DNA from: an uncultured Gemmatimonadota bacterium
GTDB lineage: Bacteria; Gemmatimonadota; Gemmatimonadetes; Gemmatimonadales; Gemmatimonadaceae
DNA: 64,000 nucleotides
Direction of reading: 5' to 3'
Assembly: GCA_902826615.1 (NCBI GenBank)
Contig: CADEFN010000004.1
Span: forward strand, 248,001 to 312,000
Below the pieces are notes generated by a model. It was not told the DNA's origin. It ran no database searches and saw only the letters and a program-made list of their open reading frames with translations. The first letter of the stretch is position 1; every line of letters begins with the position of its first letter. The position numbers were made by a program, and so were the translations under genes. Positions 57,031-64,000 of the stretch are shown piece after piece.

Positions 57031-57066
57031 CCGACTCGTCATGCGTGGCGCTGCCTGACGAGTCGG
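57031..57066 (+). terminator. Hairpin after DUF4242 unit
   Basis: CCGACTCGTCA at 57031-57041 and TGACGAGTCGG at 57056-57066 form a perfect 11-bp stem with a 14-nt loop, 11 bases past the stop. CGTCAGG at 57024-57030 and CCTGACG at 57054-57060 are also exact complements, so an alternative shorter pairing is possible. No T-run follows. Confidence 0.6.
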
Positions 57067-57162
57067 AGGTTCCCCTCGAACGCGCCGAGTCGATGGTTGC
57101 CTGTCACGACCATCGCTCCGCGGCCCGCCACGAGCTCGCCGATGGGTCGTGGCAACGAGCCC

Positions 57163-57909
57163 TTACCCGACCAGTTCCCCGAGCAGGTCTTGCCGCTCTC
57201 CAGAACGCAGATCGGTCACGACCAGGCGGCGATTTGCGTTGTACGACCCCATGTCATGATCCCCATTGATGAGCACGGCGCCCATCACGATGAGATACCG
57301 CGCTTTGAAGGCGGTTCGGGCGGTGAGCAGGTCGATGCGGTCCGCGATGGCCTCCTGGATGACCTCGGTAGCTTCCTTGAGTGGTACGGCCGCCGTCAAC
57401 ACGCGCTCCCGCTGCCGGAGCAGGACTTGCTCGAGAACATTCTGCTGGTAGTCCAGCGCCGAGATGTCATCAGGAATCACGAGCCCGCCCTGGAGCTTGG
57501 CGAGGGCAGCACGGCAGGCCCCGCAACATCCGCTGCGGTTGTTCTGTCCCGGCCGCAGGATGGCGCCTAACGACCCATCCTTGCCCACCCCGATGTGCGG
57601 CGCATGATAGATGAACACGGCCCCATCGTCGGGCACATGCGCGGCAAACGCCCCCATGCCGGTGAGTCCGGCAAAGGGAAAGCCGTCCAGTCCCCCGAGT
57701 TTGAAGGGTCCGACCATCTCGAAGGCCCGGCGCGGATACTCCACGCTGTTCACGTCGTCGCTGCACACGCTATCACCCAGCACCACCTGGCTGGGGGTGA
57801 GCCCGAAGTGGCGATCGATGATGCCGAAGAACCGATCCACCGACTCGACGGTGGTCTGGGCGTCGGGGTAGTGACGGCGGACAACAGGAAGAAAGTCAGC
57901 GGCGGCCAT
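57163..57909 (-). CDS. LCIB-type (theta/beta) carbonic anhydrase-like protein
   Basis: A 248-residue cytoplasmic protein with the Cys-Gly-His-rich region that defines the LCIB/LCIC family: LGDSVCSDDVN (Cys49), GPFKLGGLDGFPFAGLTGMG (67-86), then FAAHVPDDG, the HAPHIGVGKDGSLG region (His102, His105), and SGCCGAC (Cys128, 129, 132). Known members bind zinc via Cys and His residues, and some interconvert CO2 and bicarbonate; Cys49, His105 and Cys128/129 are the likely ligands here. Its ATG lies 3 bases after the bestrophin stop, with no ribosome site of its own, so translation is coupled. It is the last gene of a four-gene unit. Activity is inferred from family, not shown. Confidence 0.82.
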   Translation of the reverse strand: MAAADFLPVVRRHYPDAQTTVESVDRFFGIIDRHFGLTPSQVVLGDSVCSDDVNSVEYPRRAFEMVGPFKLGGLDGFPFAGLTGMGAFAAHVPDDGAVFIYHAPHIGVGKDGSLGAILRPGQNNRSGCCGACRAALAKLQGGLVIPDDISALDYQQNVLEQVLLRQRERVLTAAVPLKEATEVIQEAIADRIDLLTARTAFKARYLIVMGAVLINGDHDMGSYNANRRLVVTDLRSGERQDLLGELVG

Positions 57910-57912
57910 GGG

Positions 57913-58926
57913 TTACATCAGGATATTGTTCACCGGCGCGAGGGGTGGCGGGATCTCCCGTTCACCCAGCAACTCGCGCAGGTCGATCTCGATGGTGCGA
58001 CTCAGCGCGGTGATCGGCACATCGTTGGGGCTCCCCTCGAAAGGGTTTTCCGTGGCGTCTCCGATGCGCTCCATGGCGTTGAAGACCCAGCCCACCAGAA
58101 AGCTGAACGGAATGCTCAGCCAGACGAACCCTGGGCCAAGTTTGCCGAACTCCTGCAACAAACCGAAGGGCACCAGCCAGACAAACAGCCGAATGAAGAA
58201 GAGGTTGATCGTGGCGAACTGGCGCGGGTACGGAAAATTCTTGATGCGCTCACATCGGCCCTGCGCATCGAGCAGGTCGGTCAACCGCTGCGCCAGCGCC
58301 ACGTGACGGTTGGGTTCCAGCACACCACGCGCGGCCAGCTCTGCCAGGGTCCGCGACTGCAGGGCAATCAGGTGGGTGGCGCGATTGCTCCCACGCATCA
58401 CCTCCGCGTGGTCAGCGGGCGCGAGCAGGGGGAGCAGCGCCGCCCCAATGTCACCGCCGGCTTCGGGTACGTCGTACGACCGTTGCTGATACTCCCGGCT
58501 CATCGGGGACGACATGCGCTCCCAGGTTCGTGGCTGGCGGAGCTGGAATCGCAGCGCGGTCAGCCACGCAATGTGGCGGTGAATCAGGAGGGCATGCGCC
58601 GCGCGGGCCTGCGGCTCCGTCAGCGGATGCACTGGCTGCACGAAGTCGATCACCTGCATGGCCCACGAGCGGCTGGCATTCACAATGCTCCCCCAGATCT
58701 GCCGAGCCTCCCACGCTCGCGCGTAGGTCGCATTGTTCTTGAACCCCACGATAAAGGCCGACGCAGTTCCGATCAGCGCCACAGGCACCCACGGAACAAC
58801 GATCCAGCGAATGTGGAGCACTTCGTACAGGATCACCGGAACGGTGGCCACCACGAAGAGCCACAACGTGTCCCGTCGTGTCCAGTAGAGGTAGTCCCGC
58901 AGACGATATCGAAGTCCGGTGTGCAC
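57913..58926 (-). CDS. Bestrophin-family anion channel
   Basis: A 337-residue membrane protein of the bacterial bestrophin (UPF0187) family. Two early transmembrane helices (about 21-38 and 42-62) lead into FKNNATYARAWEARQIWG (62-79) and IVNASRSWA, the family signature. Two more helices lie at about 241-295 (ATINLFFIRLFVWLVPFG, FLVGWVFNAMERIG), followed by ENPFEGSPNDVPI, a conserved acidic motif. Members form pentameric channels for anions or cations; in algae, bestrophin-like proteins are linked to bicarbonate. The start is a GTG at 58926. It begins 20 bases after the CocE stop and is followed at 3 bases by the LCIB-type gene. Which ion it carries cannot be read from sequence. Confidence 0.9.
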   Translation of the reverse strand: MHTGLRYRLRDYLYWTRRDTLWLFVVATVPVILYEVLHIRWIVVPWVPVALIGTASAFIVGFKNNATYARAWEARQIWGSIVNASRSWAMQVIDFVQPVHPLTEPQARAAHALLIHRHIAWLTALRFQLRQPRTWERMSSPMSREYQQRSYDVPEAGGDIGAALLPLLAPADHAEVMRGSNRATHLIALQSRTLAELAARGVLEPNRHVALAQRLTDLLDAQGRCERIKNFPYPRQFATINLFFIRLFVWLVPFGLLQEFGKLGPGFVWLSIPFSFLVGWVFNAMERIGDATENPFEGSPNDVPITALSRTIEIDLRELLGEREIPPPLAPVNNILM

Positions 58927-58946
58927 GAGAATGGTTGCGAAACGGC

Positions 58947-60851
58947 CTAACGAGGCACCACAGGCAGCACGACAAATGACGGGCGCGCGGCGTTGTGATG
59001 GATGGTGTTGTCCACTGACACCAAACGCCGATGCAGGCCAAGTGGTTCACCAGTCCCCGGATTCACGTCGAACCGGGGGAAGTTGCTGCTGGAAATATCG
59101 AGCCGGATGCGATGCCCCTTCTTGAACACATTGGCTGTCGGAAACGGCCTCACCACGACCGGATACACCACGCCCGGCGTGGCCAGACTCCGCGTCGCAC
59201 GGTCGTCGCGATAACTGAGCCGCTGAATGGCGTCGGTAATGTTGAGATCGAAACCCGAGGGGAAGTTGGCGCTGGGCGGGTACACGTCCACGAGCTTGGC
59301 CGTGAAATCGGTGTCGCGACCCGTCGTGCTCACGTGCAGCTGAACCTCGACCGGCCCGATCAGCACCACGTCCTCCTCGAGCGGCGCGGTTTCGAATACG
59401 AGAACATCGGAACGCGACTTGAGGGGAAGAAAGGGCGGGCGTGACCCGGCAAAGTCGGAGCGTTCGCGCTGATGATACGCCCCATCCTTGACCCGATTGG
59501 AAACATTGCCGCCGAGCGTCGGTACGGGGTGCGCCGGGTCGAAGGTGAAGGTGGTACCTCCCTCCTGTGCGCGAGGCTGCTCGGTGGACAGCAGGCCACC
59601 CGACCGAAGGTAGAACCTGGTGGGCCGGGTTCCGGTAAGCGGCCACGTCGTTCCTTCACGCCAGGTACCGCCATGTTGCAGACGTCCATTGGCGTCCTTT
59701 GTCCCCGGTCCTCCTCCCATCACAAACACCCGTACTGCCGGCTCGCTGGCCACGCCGTTAGGCATGCCACGCAGGAAGTGGTCGAACCAGCGGAGGTGGA
59801 AGGTGGTTTCGAAGCCCGCAATGGCGGCCTCCCGGCCGAAGTCCACCTCGCCCGCCCAGGTGCGCCCGTTGCCGCCATGCACCCAGGGGCCAATGGTCAT
59901 TCGTACCGGCCCTCGACGACCTGCACTCAACCCCAGGAAGTTGTCGACGGTTCCGCGGAGAAAAATGTCGTACCACCCGCCCAGGTGCAGCATGGGCACG
60001 TCAGCTGTCCTTGCGTAGTGCTTCTTCCAGTTCAGCGAGATCTTGTCCCAGTACGCGCCGGCGTCGCCGTTGACCCACTCATCCAGCAGGTAGGCCTCGT
60101 ACTCGGGCGCCGCGCTCAGCGGATTCTGGCCGCGGCGCAACGGGACGCGATCGTACCACTCCTCCACCTTCTCGCGTTCGAGGAGCGCACGCACCACCGA
60201 GTCGGGGGTTTCCCGCCGCGCCTCCTGCCAGGCCCACGTCATCTCGCGTCCCATCTCGAAGGCACCACCCTGACGCACCGCATGATCGCGGGCGTCGGCC
60301 ATGCCGCCCTGGTTCACGATCATCGCCGCGAGGTGCGGTGGGCGCAGCTTGGCAGCATCGGCCTGCGAATGCGCGGCGTACGACCGCCCCCAGGTACCAA
60401 CCTTCCCGCTGCAGAATGGTTGGGTCCCGAGCCACTCGATGGCATCGTAGCCGTCCGGGGCATCGAGCACCGAGTACTTGGTGAAGACCCCTTCGCTGCG
60501 ATAGCGGCCGCGAATGTTCTGCAGTGCCACCACGTACCCCTGTGAAGCAAAGAAGCGCGCCTGCATCACGATTTCGTCGCCGCGAATTTCGTAGGGGGTT
60601 CGGAGCAGCAGCGCGGGAAAGGCCGAATCGATGGGCACGGTGCCACGGGCCGGACGGTAGAGCTCAGTGGAGAGCTTCACCCCATCGCGCATGGGCACCA
60701 TCACACCATCCTGCCGGACCACGTCAAAGGGTGCCGGCTGCGCGTCGAGCAACGGCCCACGTACCAGGGACAGGAGTCCCAGCAGCAGCGCACTACGGCA
60801 GCGCACGTTCCACCGCCAGCGCCACCCGCTCCACAATCCGGTCAATCTCAT
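58947..60851 (-). CDS. CocE/NonD-family serine hydrolase (secreted)
   Basis: A 634-residue hydrolase with a signal peptide ending near LLDAQ. The N-terminal alpha/beta domain has the nucleophile Ser157 in GTWGRSYAA, oxyanion-region NIRGRYRSEG, the Asp in GGWYDIFLRG and the His in GPWVHGG. The C-terminal jelly-roll fits X-Pro dipeptidyl-peptidase/CocE proteins (ISSSNFPRFDVNPGTGEP). Members cleave esters, acyl groups or X-Pro peptides, here in the periplasm or outside. The ATG at 60851 keeps the signal peptide but makes a 59-base overlap with the end of the aminotransferase gene. A paralogue starts divergently at 62247. Confidence 0.9.
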   Translation of the reverse strand: MRLTGLWSGWRWRWNVRCRSALLLGLLSLVRGPLLDAQPAPFDVVRQDGVMVPMRDGVKLSTELYRPARGTVPIDSAFPALLLRTPYEIRGDEIVMQARFFASQGYVVALQNIRGRYRSEGVFTKYSVLDAPDGYDAIEWLGTQPFCSGKVGTWGRSYAAHSQADAAKLRPPHLAAMIVNQGGMADARDHAVRQGGAFEMGREMTWAWQEARRETPDSVVRALLEREKVEEWYDRVPLRRGQNPLSAAPEYEAYLLDEWVNGDAGAYWDKISLNWKKHYARTADVPMLHLGGWYDIFLRGTVDNFLGLSAGRRGPVRMTIGPWVHGGNGRTWAGEVDFGREAAIAGFETTFHLRWFDHFLRGMPNGVASEPAVRVFVMGGGPGTKDANGRLQHGGTWREGTTWPLTGTRPTRFYLRSGGLLSTEQPRAQEGGTTFTFDPAHPVPTLGGNVSNRVKDGAYHQRERSDFAGSRPPFLPLKSRSDVLVFETAPLEEDVVLIGPVEVQLHVSTTGRDTDFTAKLVDVYPPSANFPSGFDLNITDAIQRLSYRDDRATRSLATPGVVYPVVVRPFPTANVFKKGHRIRLDISSSNFPRFDVNPGTGEPLGLHRRLVSVDNTIHHNAARPSFVVLPVVPR

Positions 60852-62169
60852 CTTCTGTCACGTTGTAGGGTGGTGCGAGGATGGTGTGGTCACCCGCCAC
60901 CCCATCCACGGTACCGCCAATGGGGTAGGTGCCCACCCCACACGCGAGGCCCGCCGCTTTCACTCGCTCGTGGAGTTTCACGGAGGGATCGAACGGGGTA
61001 CGGCGGGCCTTGTCGCGCACAAACTCCAGCGCCTGGAACAACCCGCGACCACGGATGTCGCCCACATAGGGATGATCGCCAAACTGCCTGACGAGTGCGG
61101 CGCGCAGGTACGCGCCACGCTGGGCCGAACGTTCTACCAGCCCCTCCTCGGCGATGATGCGCTGTACCTCCAGGGCTCCCGCACACGCCACGGGATGCGC
61201 CTGATATGTGTGCCCATGGGCCAGGATGCCGCTGCCGCCCTGCAATGACTCGATCACGCGACGCGATGCCAGCACCGCGCCGATCGGGACGTAACCACCA
61301 CCCATCCCTTTGGCGATGACCTGGATGTCGGGGGCAATGCCCTCCTGTTCCCAGGCATGTGTGGTCCCGGTGCGGCCCATGCCACACATCACTTCATCGA
61401 GCACCAGCAGCACGCCATGACGATCGCATACCTCGCGCACGGCGCGGAAATATCCGGGGACTGCCGCCACACAACCGGTCGTTGCACCCACCACTGTTTC
61501 GGCCACAAAGGCGATCACCCGCTGCGGGCCTACCCGCTCGAACTCCGCCTCGAGTTCAGCGGCCAGGCGTGCCACATAGGCGGCGTCGCTCTCGTCAGGC
61601 AGTTGCCCGTGATAGGCAAAGCAGGGGGACACCCGTGAGAAGTTGCGCGGGAGGACATCTTCGTACGGGCGACGGCGCGCCAGATTGCCGCTCGCTGCCA
61701 ACGATCCAAAGCTGTTGCCGTGATATCCCTGGCGGCGCGACACGTAGTGGACGCGCTCCGACTCGCCGCGTTCGAGGTGGTACTGCCGCGCCAGCTTCAG
61801 CGCCGACTCCATGGCCTCGGACCCCGATGAAACAAAAAACGCGCGCGCAAGCCCGCCCGGCTCGTGACCGACCAGGAGATCGGCCAGCAACTCCGCGGCC
61901 TCGCAGGAAAAGAAGCCGGTGTGCACATACGCCAGTCGGCCGGCCTGCAGAGCGATCGCGCGCGCGACGCGTTCGTTGCCATGCCCGATGCAGGCCACGG
62001 CCGCCCCTCCCGAGGCGTCGAGGATCTCACGGCCGTCGGCAAGACGTATGGTCAGACCACGCCCCTCGGCAGCAACGGGGGGATGCGACGCGACGATGCG
62101 ATGCAGGACGTGAGACACGTGCGGGCGGGTTCTGCTGCTGTCGTTGAAGTGAAGCGGCCCGCGGAACAT
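60793..62169 (-). CDS. Class III PLP aminotransferase
   Basis: A 458-residue aminotransferase of the class III (omega-amino acid/ornithine-type) family. Visible marks are VSSGSEAMESALKLAR, the motif LLVLDEVMCGMGRTG, the PLP-binding Lys in IQVIAKGMGGGYVPIGAV, and HGHTYQAHPVACAGAL. It transfers an amino group from an omega- or alpha-amino donor to a keto acid; the exact substrate cannot be given. The start at 62169 gives MFRGPLHFND, close to family N-termini; the extension to 62325 crosses the divergent gene's start. It heads a unit with the CocE, bestrophin and LCIB genes, overlapping CocE by 59 bases. Confidence 0.92.
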   Translation of the reverse strand: MFRGPLHFNDSSRTRPHVSHVLHRIVASHPPVAAEGRGLTIRLADGREILDASGGAAVACIGHGNERVARAIALQAGRLAYVHTGFFSCEAAELLADLLVGHEPGGLARAFFVSSGSEAMESALKLARQYHLERGESERVHYVSRRQGYHGNSFGSLAASGNLARRRPYEDVLPRNFSRVSPCFAYHGQLPDESDAAYVARLAAELEAEFERVGPQRVIAFVAETVVGATTGCVAAVPGYFRAVREVCDRHGVLLVLDEVMCGMGRTGTTHAWEQEGIAPDIQVIAKGMGGGYVPIGAVLASRRVIESLQGGSGILAHGHTYQAHPVACAGALEVQRIIAEEGLVERSAQRGAYLRAALVRQFGDHPYVGDIRGRGLFQALEFVRDKARRTPFDPSVKLHERVKAAGLACGVGTYPIGGTVDGVAGDHTILAPPYNVTEDEIDRIVERVALAVERALP

Positions 62170-62246
62170 ACGCCCCGCGCACACACAAGAGAATGTCCCG
62201 GACTGACGTCTCACGCACTGGGCTGCACCGGCGTATTCTCCACCCC
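62170..62246. promoter_or_regulatory. Divergent promoter region, aminotransferase operon and CocE gene
   Basis: A 77-base gap between two divergent starts must hold promoters for both transcripts. No convincing -35/-10 pair or operator palindrome could be assigned by eye. Confidence 0.4.
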
Positions 62247-64000
62247 ATGACCCTACGACCCGTTCTCTTCCTGCTGCTCTGCGCCGCCACATCGCTCCGC
62301 GCGCAAACATCCGCCGGCGAGCCACCCTTCCCGCGTCCCGCCGCCCGGTACGAGTTCGACGTGGAGAAGGATGTGATGGTCGCCATGCGCGACGGTGTCC
62401 GCCTCGCGACCGACATCTACCGGCCCCGCGGACTCAGCGGCGCGCTGCCGGTGATCCTGATGCGCATGCCCTACAACAAGAATGTTTACGGGGGCGCCGT
62501 GCCACCGGCCCGCTTTTTTGCAAGCCAGGGCTATGTCGTTGTCCTGCAGGACGTGCGTGGCAAGTTCTCATCCGAGGGCACGTACAAGGTCTACGAAGGC
62601 GACGTCACCGACTGGTCCGACACCTTTGACTGGATTGGCGCCCAGTCATGGTCGACGAAAAAGATCGGCACCTACGGCTGCTCCTATCTTGGCGAAGGAC
62701 AGATCATCGCCATGCAGCATCGGCATCGATATCACACGGCCGCACTGCCACAGGCCGCCGGTGGCAACCTGGGGCGTGTGCCGGGACGACGCAGCTTCTG
62801 GGGCTCGGTGGAAGGAGGCGCCAACGCGTTGTCCATCAACTTCGGGTGGATGCCGATGTTTGCCTCCATCGACAAGGGCGCGCGCCCGCTGCCCCAGATC
62901 GATTTCGCTCAGCACTTCAAGACGCTGCCGACCATTGACATGACGGACCGCGCGGGAAGCCCGAGCTGGGACTGGCGCAACTTTCTCGAGCGCTCGCCTG
63001 ACGATCCCTGGTGGGACGCGCAAGGCTACCTCACCACCACGGACAGCACCTCGACTCCGGCGCTGCATGTCACCTCGTGGTTCGACCTGGCGGCCGAAGC
63101 ATTGCAGGAGGCGGAGATCCTGTCACGCAATGCCACGACGCCTGAAGCGCGAGACAATCAGTACGTCATTGTCGGTCCCAATGTGCACTGCGCGTACGAG
63201 CTCTCCACCAGCGCCACGAAGGTTGGCGATCTGAATGTTGGTGATGCTCGCTTGCGCTACCATGAGGTCTACCTCAAGTGGTTCGACTACTGGCTCAAGG
63301 GCGACCAGAACGGCGTGCGCAACATGCCGAAGTTTCAGTACTTCGTGATCGGGAAGAACGAATGGCGCGGTTCACCGGTCTGGCCGGTGAAGGGCATGAG
63401 CGAAACATCGATGTATCTCTCCAGCCGTGGTGTCGCCAATACCTCTGCTGGCAGTGGGCGTTTAGGTATGACGCTGCCCAAAGGCGCCGTCCGCGACACC
63501 TTCACCTACGATCCGATGAATCCCATTCCGTCGCGTGGGGGGTCCATCTGCTGTACGGGGAACCCGAAGGACCAGCCGGGCGCCTTCGACCACGCCGATC
63601 TCGAATCAAGCCGTGCCGATATGCTGGTCTACACCAGCGACAGTTTCGCCAGTGGTCTCGAGCTGACCGGTCCGTTGCGCGCCGAGGTGTACCTCTCGTC
63701 CGACGCCCGGGACACGGATCTCACAGTGAAGGTGCTCGACGTCTACCCCGACGGCCGCTCCATGAACATGATCGAGGGCATTACCCGGGTGCGGTACCGC
63801 GACGGTTTTGGGACGCCCCGCATGATGGAGCGGGGCAAGGTCTACAAGGTGCCGGTAGACCTGCATGCCACCAGCTGGTATCTGGCCCCTGGCCACCGGC
63901 TCCGCGTGCAGATCTCGAGCTCCAACTTTCCGCGCTTTGACCGCAATCTCAACACCGGGGGTCGCAACTACGACGAAACGTCCGGGGTGAAGGCGCACAA
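62247..64000 (+). CDS. CocE/NonD-family serine hydrolase (partial, runs off end)
   Basis: At least 584 residues in one open frame to the window end; no stop is seen. A signal peptide (LFLLLCAATSLRAQT) precedes an alpha/beta hydrolase with Ser146 in GTYGCSYLGE, and QDVRGKFSSEG, SWFDL and GPNVHC for the acidic and His residues. The C-terminal jelly-roll shows LRVQISSSNFPRFDRNLNTG. It is a paralogue of the CocE gene at 58947, but not close. It is divergent from the aminotransferase with 77 bases between starts, so a shared control region lies at 62170-62246. Exported ester or peptide hydrolysis is inferred from the family. Confidence 0.9.
   Translation, partial: MTLRPVLFLLLCAATSLRAQTSAGEPPFPRPAARYEFDVEKDVMVAMRDGVRLATDIYRPRGLSGALPVILMRMPYNKNVYGGAVPPARFFASQGYVVVLQDVRGKFSSEGTYKVYEGDVTDWSDTFDWIGAQSWSTKKIGTYGCSYLGEGQIIAMQHRHRYHTAALPQAAGGNLGRVPGRRSFWGSVEGGANALSINFGWMPMFASIDKGARPLPQIDFAQHFKTLPTIDMTDRAGSPSWDWRNFLERSPDDPWWDAQGYLTTTDSTSTPALHVTSWFDLAAEALQEAEILSRNATTPEARDNQYVIVGPNVHCAYELSTSATKVGDLNVGDARLRYHEVYLKWFDYWLKGDQNGVRNMPKFQYFVIGKNEWRGSPVWPVKGMSETSMYLSSRGVANTSAGSGRLGMTLPKGAVRDTFTYDPMNPIPSRGGSICCTGNPKDQPGAFDHADLESSRADMLVYTSDSFASGLELTGPLRAEVYLSSDARDTDLTVKVLDVYPDGRSMNMIEGITRVRYRDGFGTPRMMERGKVYKVPVDLHATSWYLAPGHRLRVQISSSNFPRFDRNLNTGGRNYDETSGVKAH

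Noticed and set aside
57595-58950. A 451-codon open frame antisense to the bestrophin-LCIB genes
   Set aside because: The minus strand encodes two recognisable families; the plus frame is Arg/His/Gln-rich without domain pattern.

Overview
The window looks like chromosomal DNA from a member of the Gemmatimonadota (Gemmatimonas-like). This is inferred from gene content and style, not from a marker gene. The DNA is visibly GC-rich. The genes combine SusC/SusD-type outer-membrane uptake proteins, large secreted BNR/sortilin-like propellers, a Ser/Thr kinase fused to a PD40 propeller, a membrane-bound SARP-TPR regulator, a TolB-propeller amidohydrolase, and many lipoproteins with BIG2 immunoglobulin-like domains. 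I found no rRNA, tRNA, CRISPR array, transposase or integrase.

Layout. 1-11.8 kb: a secreted propeller protein, a TonB-dependent receptor on the minus strand, a SusC/SusD pair, a REP-like element, a TolB-amidohydrolase and a small membrane protein. 11.9-30.5 kb: three BNR propeller paralogues are interleaved with a kinase gene, the remnant of a second kinase, two lipoprotein M23 peptidases with lamin-tail domains, and a translationally coupled indoleamine 2,3-dioxygenase/kynureninase pair. 30.5-36.6 kb: housekeeping and stress genes (pyrimidine-nucleoside phosphorylase, a TPR protein, ferritin, NAD-dependent DNA ligase, a V4R-domain protein). 36.7-39.7 kb: an unusual Trp/Cys-rich protein, a DUF1360 membrane protein and a small MCCG protein, facing a 41-residue basic protein. 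40-53 kb: a vanadium haloperoxidase-type lipoprotein, the SARP-TPR regulator, an Oar-like receptor, two surface lipoproteins, an amidase and a five-domain BIG2 lipoprotein. 53.3-57 kb: a LuxR-family LAL regulator, a DUF4242 protein and a small lipoprotein. 57.1-64 kb: a four-gene minus-strand operon (class III aminotransferase, CocE-type hydrolase, bestrophin channel, LCIB-type carbonic anhydrase-like protein), divergent from a second CocE-type hydrolase that runs off the window.

Most of the genes suggest a periplasmic and outer-membrane lifestyle of scavenging peptides and polymers. TonB-dependent receptors and SusD would bind and import, and secreted amidohydrolase, amidase, CocE-type hydrolases and M23 peptidases would process substrates. 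Tryptophan is probably opened by the dioxygenase and split by kynureninase to anthranilate and alanine; the formamidase step is not encoded here.

The most interesting item is the bestrophin-LCIB pair, separated by three bases. In green algae these two families work together in inorganic-carbon handling, so their coupling in a bacterium suggests a compact bicarbonate channel plus carbonic anhydrase module. The second is an octamer, CGTTAGGC, seen 22 times on the two strands and far above what base composition would give. The third is the Trp/Cys-rich cluster at 36.7-39.5 kb.
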